Of a stretch of 64,000 bases of DNA, positions 10,514 through 21,126 are shown in pieces. The translations under genes and the position numbers were made by a program. The stretch covers positions 248,001-312,000 of the forward strand of contig JAMSLZ010000020.1 in the NCBI GenBank assembly GCA_026027325.1, read 5' to 3'. Origin of the DNA: Actinomucor elegans. Lineage: Eukaryota; Mucoromycota; Mucoromycetes; Mucorales; Mucoraceae. The notes below the pieces were generated by a model. The model was not told the DNA's origin, made no database searches, and saw nothing but the letters and a program-made list of their open reading frames with translations. The first letter of the stretch is position 1; every line of letters begins with the position of its first letter.

Positions 10514-10810
10514 CACTGCAACTAATACCTACTTTTACGGCCGTAATATATTGGTATTATTATGTAATATTACCGTACTTTTACCAAAATATTCCGGCCG
10601 TAACAGTTCAACTATTACCGCGGTATGTGTTCGCCTGTTACCATCCTTTTACGGCCGGACAAGTTCAACTAGTACTGTTGGTAAAAGTATGGTAAAAGTT
10701 CGTCTGTTCCATTGGTAAAAGGCCGTAAAAGTTCAACTATTTCCATGAAAATGACCGTAAAACAGTCCTCCTTTTACCGTCTTTTTACATATATTACGGT
10801 CCTTTTACAT
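10514..10810 (+). repeat. left terminal and subterminal repeats of the CACTA element
   Basis: A terminal inverted repeat (10514-10550) is followed by repeated words: TTACGGCCGTAA, TTTTACGG or its complement, and AACAGTTCAACTATTACC with two or three variants. These repeat in both orientations over about 280 bp and also occur near the right end (17390-17440). Confidence 0.7.
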
Positions 10811-11185
10811 TAAATTGAACCAATAATAATTGATATTTTATAATTATACACATTTTACATCTTTTACTATAATTTTGGTTTATACACATTTTTATTGAAT
10901 AAAAATATTGTATATTCATTGCTAAATAATAATCCACCAGAAAGAGTACCAGATATAATAGCCATAAATAACTAACTTCAGCAAACCAGTATTGTCGTAG
11001 TAAAACGCGCCATTTTTTAGAGAAGCAATCAGAGTAAAGAAAGCACAACCGAAAAGGCATTATATTAAGAAACGATCCAAAAGAAAAGCCACTTCAACCA
11101 AGAGGATAATTTAATTAGCAAAATCTAAACATCAAAAAGAGAGGTGAATAACGTGTTTATAATTCCAGTCAGAAGTTAAACATAC

Positions 11186-11963
11186 CAAGTATTGTTGCGT
11201 AGGGGCATTCAGCAGAATAGTACTAAAACAAATGAAAATGGATGTAAGTAAAACAAGCTTTTGAGCGGATAGAAGATTAAGTGCTTACCATATGTTCAAG
11301 TATCAAAACGGCCTAAAAATGAGTGGTAAATGAAAGAAATCAGCACAGGTTAATTAAACGTGAACGAAATTCATACATACCATAAAGATTATGACCAAAA
11401 TAATTCGAGTTAACATAGCAGCTGGAAGCAGCAACTCAATCAAACCAATCTAACAGCTAAATGGAAGAATATATAAGAACAAAGTTGAAGAAGAAAGCTT
11501 TAATACATACAAAATATAGCAAGTGCATTTGAAGACGGAATCACCATTTGGAATATATCGAGCATATTAATACCAATCAGATGATATGTTAAGCTAAGAT
11601 TAACGAAGAATCTAAAAAACCGATCAGTTTATGAAGTAATTACAACTTTTTCTCTTACCATTAAAATAAAAAAAAAAAGCTCATGTAAAAAATAATGAGC
11701 TGTGAGTTTGCTAATGAGAGAAAAGAGGATTAAGTATGCTTCAAGCTATGATTTAATAGGAATTTTTACCTTGATGGGAATGACTGATTAAAGCTATTTG
11801 TACATATATTTGAATTAAAAAAAAAGTAAGGATTACAATGAAAAGAAAACACGAGAAGAGCGAAAAAATTTTATTAAAATAAAAGCCTCAAAGATGACGT
11901 ATCAAAAAATAGTAACTATTAAGTAGAGATAGACTCACCAGTAATTGGATTAATAACATGCAT
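11186..11963 (-). CDS. candidate heavily spliced gene inside the CACTA element
   Basis: The minus strand shows a train of intron-like donors (GTGAGT, GTAAAA, GTAAGA, GTATGT three times, GTAAGC), each matched by a downstream TAG or CAG acceptor. Proposed exons are 11963-11939, 11793-11770, 11699-11659, 11611-11511, 11421-11381, 11312-11289 and 11222-11186; a last part may extend to about 11060. The joined frame gives short, mostly hydrophobic peptides, but needs one base fewer in the A/T-11 homopolymer at 11670-11680 to stay open between the third and fourth exons. I recognise no family. It would be transcribed divergently from the companion gene at 12044. It could equally be a spliced non-coding RNA or a decayed gene. 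Confidence 0.35.
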
Positions 11964-12043
11964 AATTCAGGCACAGCACAAAAGTATAATAAAAGCTCTT
12001 TAAGGCATTCCTTTTTTAAATCACTATTAAAAAACATTTTAGC

Positions 12044-13435
12044 ATGTCTCATTACAACCAGCAATCAACCAGCAACAGCAATCGCGTAGGCGCTCCTATT
12101 ATCCCGCCAAGCAACGAGTTAATGTCAACTCCTATGACAGAAACCGTTGTCATAGCAAGAGAAGAGTACGAAACTCTTCTGAGCACCGTCCGCCAGCTCA
12201 CCAACACTGTTGAGGGGCTATCCCGCCAAGTTGCTCGCTTGGAGCAGGATACAGCTGCCCACGAAAGATCGTTGGCGCTGTACGATTACGAGGAAGGCGG
12301 AAGCCTCGAATCCCAACCTGCGTTCCAGAGCGTACGCACGGGTGGCCCCCGTACTGGCAGTCGCGGTGAAGCAGCTTCTTCTTCAACCGTAGGAGATGAG
12401 GAAGAAGACTCAGCTGAAAACCGTCGTCTCTTTCGCGTAAAGTTATATGTTGAAAAAAAAAGCAGGTTAATAAGTTTTTAAATAACATTTTAATGATACT
12501 AGGATTTGCTTACCTCTTACTACGGAACTTTGTCGCAAAAGTATGATTTTAAGGTATCATTATCCTATCCTCCGAACAAAGATGTTCGAACAAAAATGAG
12601 AACCTATGGTGAGAACAATCGCCAAACACACCATATTTCAGCCAGGGCAATGAAACAGATTATCACTGACCGCTTTTGGTATATGTCGAGGTTGCATAAA
12701 AAAGCTAAGGATCTGGGAGAAGACGATGAAGTTGTTATTGATTCCGTTAGCGAAGCCTATGCCAAAAGAAACAGGTGCAATTCCCGTACTCAATTGGTAA
12801 AGTAGCAGTGATAGTAATGTTGAGGTTATTCATCTTTTGTTGGTATAGAAATTGGGCCATAGAGTAGATATGTACTCTCAGAACAAAGAGCATTTCGAAA
12901 AAGAATATGGTAAACAGTTCCCAGTCTTTTTGGTTGCTGGAATGATGTCTGAAGAGGAAAGCGATGTAGACATGGAAGGCCAACAAGTGCTGATTCGTAA
13001 ACGACCTCAGTACAGAAGCGCAAAAGTAAGTATATGCGTGCTTTTCCTTATTTTCATTGACTCCTTAGTAACCGGTGATACCTCTTTTTCCATCGCATTC
13101 ATTAGTTGAATAATGCTTTCGATAAGTTAGATGACCTCTGGATTAATCCTCGCTGCAAAAAAACGAAGAGAAAGAGAGGTAATCATCTTCCTCGTGTTAC
13201 CATGGAGCAGGATATTCCATTCAACGATCAAGCGATGAAGTACGCCTCCTTTCCTGCTTGGGGATGGGATCCTGAGGCTCGTATGACTTTTGAGTCTTCT
13301 GTTTTTCGTAGCATATCTAGTGGCTCACCAACTGGTGCTTCTCGAGGTGGATCTCCTGGCCCATCAACTGCTGCTTCTCGTAACCAGTTTGATATTTCTT
13401 CTTTTCTTCCCTCTTTCACTGAATCACAACAGTAA
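12044..13435 (+). CDS. companion (TnpA-like position) protein of the CACTA element, 397 aa
   Basis: Four exons join in frame: 12044-12436, 12503-12796, 12849-13025 and 13106-13435, with three introns of 52-80 nt and standard GT-AG ends. The 397-aa product has a Ser/Thr-rich start and a likely coiled coil at about residues 38-75 (heptad Leu/Val between EEYETLL and RLEQD). A basic, conserved-looking middle follows (RTYGENNRQTHHIS, RFWYMSRLHKKAK), then an acidic patch (SEEESDVDMEG), a Lys/Arg cluster (CKKTKRKRG) and a Ser-rich tail. Its stop lies 72 bp from the stop of the convergent transposase. CACTA elements usually carry a second, DNA-binding protein; that role here is inferred from position and the basic middle, not from a recognised domain. 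Confidence 0.75.
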
Positions 13436-13507
13436 TAAAGATTAGCAATATAGCATAAAAAAATAGGAAAAAGGATATAATAATATATATATAATTGATA
13501 CAAAAGC

Positions 13508-16500
13508 CTAAAAGGTGTTCACAATCTTTCTTGGGAGAGAGACGGATATCATTGAGTTTTCTACGTAAGGCTCAGTAGCAACGCAGGTATGAATACGATG
13601 CACTGGCAAGATGGAATGCTTATCGATGGTTTCAAAAGCTGATTGCCAAACGAAAGCAGAGTGGGCGTTAAATGATTCGAAGTAATAAGGCGATTTCTTG
13701 AACCATTCTACAAAAGCAAATACATGAGTCACGTCTTGAGTTTGTGATCTTTGATACACTGGCATTTCAACAACATGACTAAAGAAGTAGGCTACTCTTC
13801 CAACACGAAATTCACCATTGACTAAGGCTTCAATGTATATTCCTCGTTTGGTTCTTGAAGAAACGGAGCGAATTTGCTGGCCTAGCAGATTAATTTCAGT
13901 GAACTTTTTGATTTTCATACTTGCTATAAGAGTTGATCTAATTCGATGATGAGGAAGACGGTATTGAACGACATCGTAGTTTAATCGGTAATAGACGTCC
14001 TTGTAAAAGTCAAGAAGGCCCTGATGATGCATGCTGTTCATCACTACACTTCGATCGAAATGCTTGTGAGAAAAGAAAGACGGAGGAAGAGGTTCAGAAC
14101 CTGTGATAAGACGTGCGTCATCAGTTGAATGACTAATAAAAGTAGCCAAATCAAAGCGTTGAGTATTACTACTCAAATCAGTTCCAAGACTATCTTCATC
14201 ATTATCCAAAGAATCAGCAATACCAGGCAAAAGAGAAGAGAGAACATTCATCATGATTGGGTTGTTAAATATTCGAGCAGAAAAGCCTTTGATATAATCT
14301 TGGGCATGAACATGCTGCAAGTATTTCTTCATGAAGGTCGCTTCTAATCCTTGCTTGAAATTGGTATTGACATCTTTGATATCACCATTAGCTCTTTCCA
14401 TGCCATACAACCAGGTCGAATAGATAGGACCAAAGTCACGTATCGTTTCCTTTAGGTGCAGGTGTAAATGGAAATTAGGTGAGATAATGTTGGCACCGTA
14501 GATAACCGAACATTCCTGACCAAATTCTTTCAAAAACTTATGAGCTTCGTCAATTTGTGCATTTGTGATGGAGGGCCCACCTAGAATTTGATTTGCTTTC
14601 ACAAATTTCATCCAACTAGTCAATGCATCACCAGTGATCTTACCTTTTAAAAGTAAACCAGAATACACGAAAACCCAACTTCGCCATTCATCGCCTTTCA
14701 TTCCAACGAACCCAGAAGCAATTTTGTGAGCAATCGGTGTAAACTGCGGGGGCACTGCAATATTCTTGGCTCTTGCTGCCATTACACGAAAGTCTGCGTC
14801 AGATAAGTAAACTTGACGAGTAACTGGATTGACAGTCTTTTTCCACCAATCCATCATCCGCTTTGCTGTGCCTAAGTACAGGTTATGCAAAGCATCCACT
14901 GTTGTGCATCTGATCAGATCAAAATACTCCAAACGATGGAGCTCGCTATACCGTGTACCGTACATTTGTTCTAAGCGCTTTCTATCACCAGTTGTTAATG
15001 CTTCCTTCCATTTCAATGCTTGCTGCCTGTTTGATTGCCCATCTCTTCGATTCCAAGTAAGATCATCGAGGTTTGATAAATCGCGAGCTTGTGGACGACC
15101 AGACTGACCAAGATAACGATCCGAGCATTTATGACAAGGAATGAACGAATTGAAGGCAGTAAAACCACAAACCTTCTTTACGGCCGGAAGGTCACAGTTT
15201 ACCGACATCAATGCTGCACGAACAGACCTACCATCACTCAAAATCATACCTTCAAACAACACAAGTAATTCATCAACCATTGGTTTTAAAAAATGATTAA
15301 TTGAATCCAACTCAGGTTCCTTTGGCCCAGGCATGATCCCAACAAGAATCAGATTCTCTCTGCGAAACCTTTCTGCTCGAGGGAGGTTATTTACAATAAG
15401 GTAAATGGCTCCAACAGAATAATTCATCGTCTTGGTGGGTGAAAACCAATCGACATTAAGTGAAAGCATGAGTGATCCAGGTTGAAGAACAAAAGGGAGA
15501 CCATCCTTCTTGAAGTTGCTCCAGTAATTGCCGTCAAATACATCAAACAAACTGTCTTTGATTGTTGTTCGACTTCTCCAGTTTTCAATTGCAGATGTAA
15601 AATGAGGACGAGAGAAAAAGCGCTCAAGAGTAAGTTTTACCGAGTTGTAAATGTATTCTTTTTTTGGTTGTAAATTGCCACCAGATGAAAGAACTGTCAA
15701 CTGGTTATGGCATTTTGTTGGTTTGTACGCAGTGATGATCATATTTTCGCAACGTTTAATAGTACGGTGAACGATAACAGCGTCATAATCGTAAATACAG
15801 TTGCATCTATCGCATACTACGTATGTCCTTACACCTATAATACAACATATTAAAAAAGCTTAGTACTTATATATAAATCAAGAGTATATTTCTCAAAAAC
15901 AAATACCTTTGGTGACGAAATCAGCTTCAACAATATTTCTAACGGTAGCAAGCTTGGAAGGGAAGCGGTAAGGCAAGCTTACAAGGATGAATACAGCGTT
16001 GAAAAGCTTGAGGAGCAATTCTGCTGTTGCAATTGATATGCCGTTGTTTTGAAACAATACGAGAAATACCATCAAGAAGTATGGTAAAACAAGTTCTTCA
16101 GTGATATCTACTACTGTTTCTTGTATTTCAACGTCTTCATTTTCTGTCAGATATAACACAACGTTGAATCAGTCAATTGATTTGTACAAAAATCATTTTT
16201 AAGAAACATACCATCAATCAGAGTCTCGCCCTGGCAGTAATCAAAATTTTCAACATTGTCAACTTCAAAGTTGACGTCTTGAATTTCTTCAGTAATATCA
16301 TCATCGTTATCACTAACAAGTTGTTCTTCATTTTCTAGTGATTCCGTTTCATTGGTGGTAATTGCTTCTTCTACAATGACTATAAAGACAATTTGTAAGT
16401 TCGAAACTATGAATAAGCAAGAAAAGAAATATATCTTACTATTCGAAATTGATCGCATTCTATCTTTTCTTGAATGGCGTAATTTAGTTAAAGGAACAAC

Positions 16501-16563
16501 CATTCCGAAACCACGCGTAGTTTTAGTACATTCAGTGCATCTGCACACAACTTTCTTTACCAT
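13508..16563 (-). CDS. tnp2-like transposase of CACTA/Plavaka type, 951 aa
   Basis: Four exons (16563-16440, 16379-16212, 16143-15907, 15834-13508) join without a stop to give 951 residues. The enzyme should cut and paste the surrounding element. An N-terminal zinc-like patch (CRCTECTKT) and a second one (VVCDRCNCIYDYD...KC) come first. The core has LSLNVDWFSP (candidate D305), SVNCDLPAVKKVCGF (D391), CHKC, the family signature VDALHNLYLGTAKRMMDWW, and YGMERANG (candidate E656). These are typical of the Transposase_21/tnp2 and related Plavaka families. The frame is intact, so the element may be autonomous. The start is the first ATG of exon 1 (MVKKVVCRC). The D/D/E assignment is by motif only. 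Confidence 0.88.
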
Positions 16564-17384
16564 TGAAGTATATAAACGTTTGTAATATAGAGAAAAACGC
16601 TTTTTCGAAAATTGACCCGCCTTTTCTTGTAAATCACGGCAGGTAGTACGAACAATAATTAATATCAGTTACTTTCAATCAGTAATCAAGGAGCAGGGCG
16701 GGATAAAAATAATATTATGCTTTTATTGGCTATTGTTGTTTCAATAATTAGAAGAAAGAATCATTTTTTGGGGGTTTCAAAACTTCAACAAAACTTCAAC
16801 AAAAATTCGTTAAATGAAGTTATTTAAGCGATTCTTACAAGTAAAATATTGCAAAGACACAAATAATTGCTTAACAAAAGTTATAGAAAATTTAATTGTG
16901 CATCTAAACATATATATAGCATGCAGAACTTTAGTTGTTAGACGAAGTTATTCTTTTATAAGGCGTTTTTTGTCATTTTTTTTATTAATTCAACCACAAT
17001 TCGCATATTTTATATAAGATACAATTCTCAAAAAATGCAACCAATTTTCATGTGTACATATTATCCTCATAACTACTCTTTAACCATAGAATATAGCTTT
17101 AATGGATAATAGCAGGGTGATACAAACTCATTTATTATAATTTAAAATCAAGGTTAGACCTTACACCAACCCCATTTGTACAGTCCGCTTATAAGTCGAT
17201 GTTTTAAGTTGGACTTTAAAGAAACATAAATATGAAAATATATATTTTCTTCAATATCTCCACAACCATTATAGATACAAACTTAAAAAAAAATGGTAAC
17301 CGCAATAAAAAATTATGCTTATTACGATTATATCATAAAAAGTGAAAAAATCCTAGTATTGGCCTTTATGTGGTAATAGTTGGA
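16564..17384. other. non-coding right flank inside the CACTA element
   Basis: This is the upstream region of the transposase gene. I see only short frames (for example 16814-17017) without splice partners; the region presumably holds the transposase promoter. Confidence 0.5.
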
Positions 17385-17454
17385 GTGTTACAGCCGTAAT
17401 AGTCGGACTATTACCATGCTGTTACGGCCGTAAAAGGAGGTTTTATTTGCAGTG
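17385..17454 (-). repeat. right terminal and subterminal repeats of the CACTA element
   Basis: Reverse-complemented, it reads CACTGCAAATAAAACCTCC then TTTTACGGCCGTAACAG, pairing with the left end at 10514-10550. Further TTACGGC and GGACTATTACC words lie at 17390-17420. Confidence 0.7.
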
Positions 17455-17458
17455 AAAT

Positions 17459-18116
17459 CACGTGATTTTTACCTAATGTGCTGTCACAGTTGTCATTCAT
17501 TGGCTAGAAGTCGACGCTCAAAATCCTTTTTTATTTTATGTATTTCCTTTACTTTGGTTTCTCAATATTTAGATCATTTGTTTTATAATAAAAAAAATTA
17601 GATTTCATCAAAGATATTTCTGTATTTGTTTTTATAATTATTTGAATATAAAAATGCAAATAAAATCAAATGGTTTTAAGCACAAAAAAATTCTTAAATA
17701 TCTGAATAAATAAAAAAAACAGCAAGTTTGGCACAAATAATACTAGATTTTCAACACCTTTCATTGCGTTGTAAAAACAGTGTCCATTGTATAAATATGT
17801 ATTATATCTATCAAGCTGTTTTGATTATATCTGAAACGTCATGTTGTAAAGACGAGTTTTGTATCAGAAAGAATAGTTCAAATTTCACAGCTGTTGTTTA
17901 CTAGTTGCCGACCAATCATAAACCCGTATTAATTCAAGCACCTCTAATACACATGGTGATTTATCGTTAAAAGCAACTACTTGAGAAATACGTCATCAGT
18001 AACTGGTTCAACTTACTTTGGCCGCGCGTTCGAGCTTTAAAACGTAATATACAGACGCGAGTTTGCAGGAGACCATTTTTTTCTTTCAAACACATTCAGA
18101 ACTTTTTTTTTACATA
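17459..18116. other. intergenic, promoter side of the proteasome gene
   Basis: No gene seen between the transposon end and the proteasome start codon. It is AT-rich, with a GC-richer patch near 18020-18060. Confidence 0.5.
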
Positions 18117-19318
18117 ATGGTAAATTATCTTTAACTAATAGGAATCTATTCAAGCAATAGAAAACTCATTCAGTAATTATAGTTTAGAAACCAGTATGAT
18201 AACGATGTCTCAACCTGGTCACCTCAAGGTCGTATTCATCAAGTAGAATATGCTGTCGAAGCTGTTAAGCAAGGTTCTGCTGCTATTGGTTTGAGAAGCA
18301 ACAAATATGCCATATTGCTTGCTTTAAAGGTAAAGAACGATTATGCAAATTGCGGTTTACCATTAGAAATATTCAACAGCGTTTTTTGTACAATAGCGTT
18401 CTTCCGGCGAATTAGCTTCCTATCAAAAAAAATTGATCAAGATTGATGATCATATGGGCATTGGTATTGCTGGATTAACTTCTGATGCGCGTGTATTGAG
18501 GTAATAAGCCTTGAATTTAGAGATGGTTTACGTTTACGTTGATTGACAGTTGTTTCTTCCCAGTAACTTTATGCGTACAGAAGCTATGAGATCAAAAATG
18601 TTGTATGATAGACCATTGCCTACTCAAAGAATTGTTAATGCTATTGCTGACAGTAAGTTACGCGTCAAAAAAGAGGAAACCAGAGATTTAACATTCGGGA
18701 ATCAATAGAGGCACAAGTAAATACACAGCAATATGGACGTAGACCTTATGGTGTTGGTCTTCTCGTCATTGGTTATGATGTAAGAAAACAAAAAAAAAAT
18801 TATACAACTTGGTTACTGAACGGTACATTCGATATAGGAAACCGGACCCCATCTTTTCGAGTGCTCTCCTTCAGGTACCAGTTTTGAATATTATGCCATG
18901 TCCATTGGTGCCAGATCTCAGTCTGCCAAGACATATCTCGAGAGATATCACGAAGAATTCACGAATGGTAAGTTTATTTTGATGAGTGATATCAGTTAAC
19001 TAATCCATCTATATAGCTTCTTTGGAAGAATTAGTTCGTCATGGTCTTCAAGCACTTCGCGATACATTGCAACAAGATAAAGAACTTAACATCCACAATA
19101 CATCTCTTGGTATTGTAGGTGATGGTCATGCATTTGAAATTATCGAAGGAGATGCACTGCAAAGATATTTAGATTTGCTTGGTGAGGATACAGGAAGAAC
19201 AAGAGTTGCTGGCCCTGCCACTGGTTCAAGTGCTCATAATAACGATGACAACGAGCCAGCTGAACCTGCTGCTGCTGTTTTGTTTGAAGCTGCAGATCCA
19301 ATGGATACCGATAACTAA
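18117..19318 (+). CDS. PRE5: 20S proteasome alpha subunit, PSMA1/Pre5 type (281 aa)
   Basis: Seven exons: 18117-18119, 18183-18329, 18397-18500, 18564-18652, 18709-18779, 18838-18967 and 19017-19318. Exon 1 is the start codon alone. The product begins [20 protein letters not shown], the proteasome alpha N-terminal signature that gates the core, and continues with [52 protein letters not shown] and [15 protein letters not shown]. These match the subunit called PSMA1 in animals and Pre5 in yeast. It lacks catalytic activity and forms the outer ring of the core particle in cytosol and nucleus. The C-terminus carries an acidic, Ala-rich tail (ending PMDTDN) of the kind seen in this subunit. All junctions keep the frame. 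Confidence 0.96.
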
Positions 19319-20373
19319 AAGAACCCTCATGGAATACAATAAAAAAGAGTAATATAAGACAATCAACTATCGCGCATCGTTTATCTCTGTTTGAAGTGCC
19401 ATAGATCAACTTTTGAAGGTACGAATGGCGTTTTTAATGAATGCTTTACCATAAGGTTGTGTTCCTTACATGTGAGAGTGTACATATGTGTTTTTTGTCC
19501 TTTTTTTCCTCAAACGATAAAATTCAATATTTTTCCTTGCTACTCTATCAGTATTCCCAATAGTAAAACAATCAAGTATATACTAAGTATTTTAACATAC
19601 TTTATAAAGGTTCTAATTAGGTTTCGAATGTATTATTTAACAAAAAGTTTGAATTATCTACAATTGTATGAATTTTGCTTCAAGCTTCAAAATAAACTTC
19701 AAAATAAGCTTGGTGATTTGATTAAATATCAAGGTTTCCGACATATAATCAAAATCTTCCCATACCTGATGAATTTTTACTCGAAAAAACAGAGTGTGCC
19801 TGAAGGATCAATTTGAAGCTCTGATTTCATTTTCTGAAAGATATGAGTGATAATGCATAAGCGTAATTACAAAAGACCTATATTTAATGCATCAAGGATA
19901 TTTTACGCATTTAGTGTCTGAAAGCCAAAAAAAAAAATAGTATACAATTTGAAACTATCTCCAATATTTAATAAAGCAGCAAGCAAAAATAATATATACC
20001 TCGCCATATTCACATCTAAATCTTCTACAGTATTTGTTAAGTAACCATATAACAGTTTAGGTATCTCTCTTATGTGAAAACCGTCCTAAAAAAGTACAGA
20101 TAAACTCGATTGATTTGAACTTTTTCCTAGCCTAGTTTAAGCTTCGCCAACCAATGACATGCTCCAAAATATTCACACACAGCTTAAATGACCATGGTAT
20201 AAGAATTGAAAATGGTGATTCCAGTTGATTGGTCTTGCTTCCAATATTTGCGACAATGAACATCCAATCATAGGGGAGTGTCTGAGATTCTGGGGTCGTA
20301 GTAGAAATTACTCAGGGAACAGTAGCCTTTGCTTTCTTTTTTCTTTTCACTTAAAAAAAAAAACATTAGCAAA
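19319..20373. other. intergenic region
   Basis: It holds the proteasome gene's 3' end (an AATAAA-like AATACAATAAA near 19333) and the Pam18 promoter. The 141-codon frame at 19391-19816 has low-complexity, F/Y/I/K-rich composition and no family likeness, so I do not call it. Confidence 0.5.
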
Positions 20374-20836
20374 ATGGTAAGTTTCATAGACATGCTCTAC
20401 TCTATATATTGAAATAGATTTTCTAAACGAAATTGTATAGTCGACAGCCGTTGTTATGGGTTTTGCCGTTGCAGGCGCAGCTACCGCCGCTCGACTTGGT
20501 TTAAAAGCATTCCAAGAATATCAAAAATTACCAAAGACACCCAGAATGTCCAAGTTTTATAAGGGAGGTTTCGATGCCAAGATGAATAAGAGAGAAGCTG
20601 CTTTAATTCTCGGTATCAGGTAAGCCATCTAGATGAAAAAAAAAAAGTTTAAATCAGATCAAGAAGTATTAAATGACATGTGAAATGACAGAGAATCTCA
20701 AGCAACCAGACAAAAGATTAAGGAAGCACATAGACGTATCATGTTACTTAACCATCCTGATCGTGGAGGTTCACCTTTCTTAGCTTTAAAGATCAATGAA
20801 GCAAAGGAATTTTTGGAGACCAAAGTGAAGAAGTAA
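20374..20836 (+). CDS. PAM18: Pam18/Tim14, J-domain subunit of the mitochondrial import motor (108 aa)
   Basis: Three exons: 20374-20376 (ATG only), 20441-20619 and 20692-20836. The protein has one N-terminal membrane helix ([18 protein letters not shown], about residues 5-22) and a C-terminal J domain. The domain carries the invariant HPD at 82-84 and the family blocks [20 protein letters not shown] and [18 protein letters not shown]. It stimulates mitochondrial Hsp70 at the inner-membrane TIM23 channel. It is the short form, without the intermembrane-space extension of yeast Pam18, and resembles animal DNAJC19 in length. The match is unambiguous. Confidence 0.95.
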
Positions 20837-21126
20837 TAACAATCGCGCTTCATCGTCCTTGATTCAACCAAAATCTATATACATATACACACAACGCCTA
20901 CACAAGCAAAAAATCATATTGTACTATCTTAGACATCTAACAATGCTATTATTATAGCAATAAATGTATTATCAACTCTCATCCTACATGTTTCGATGGC
21001 ATTAAAGAAAAGAGGGCTGCCTAGTAAAGAGAAAGCGTGACTTGCTTTTCTTCTCGGTCCACCGTTTTAAGGTCGAAAAAATATTTCCTTCTTCCCTTTT
21101 AACATATAAAACTTTTCATTATAAAA

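Larger units (their letters stand above)
10514..17454. mobile_element. complete CACTA-type DNA transposon (tnp2-like)
   Basis: Left and right ends are inverted copies starting CACTGCAA. The match continues for about 36 bp with a few mismatches and includes CTTTTACGGCCGTAA. Between them lie an intact spliced transposase of the CACTA/EnSpm tnp2 or Plavaka-related class and a convergent companion gene. Subterminal DNA on both sides is packed with TTACGGCCGTAA-like and GTTCAACTATTACC-like words, as in CACTA elements whose accessory protein binds subterminal repeats. The exact ends are uncertain. If the short flanking AAT words (10509-10511 and 17456-17458) are the target duplication, the element is 10512-17455. 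Confidence 0.8.

Noticed and set aside
10794..11060. 88-codon minus-strand frame
   Set aside because: It overlaps the transposon's subterminal repeats and has Tyr/Leu/Phe-rich composition without a family. It may at most be the tail of the candidate spliced gene.
19391..19816. 141-codon plus-strand frame after the proteasome gene
   Set aside because: Low-complexity composition (Ile, Phe, Tyr, Lys) expected from AT-rich spacer; no domain or splice partner.
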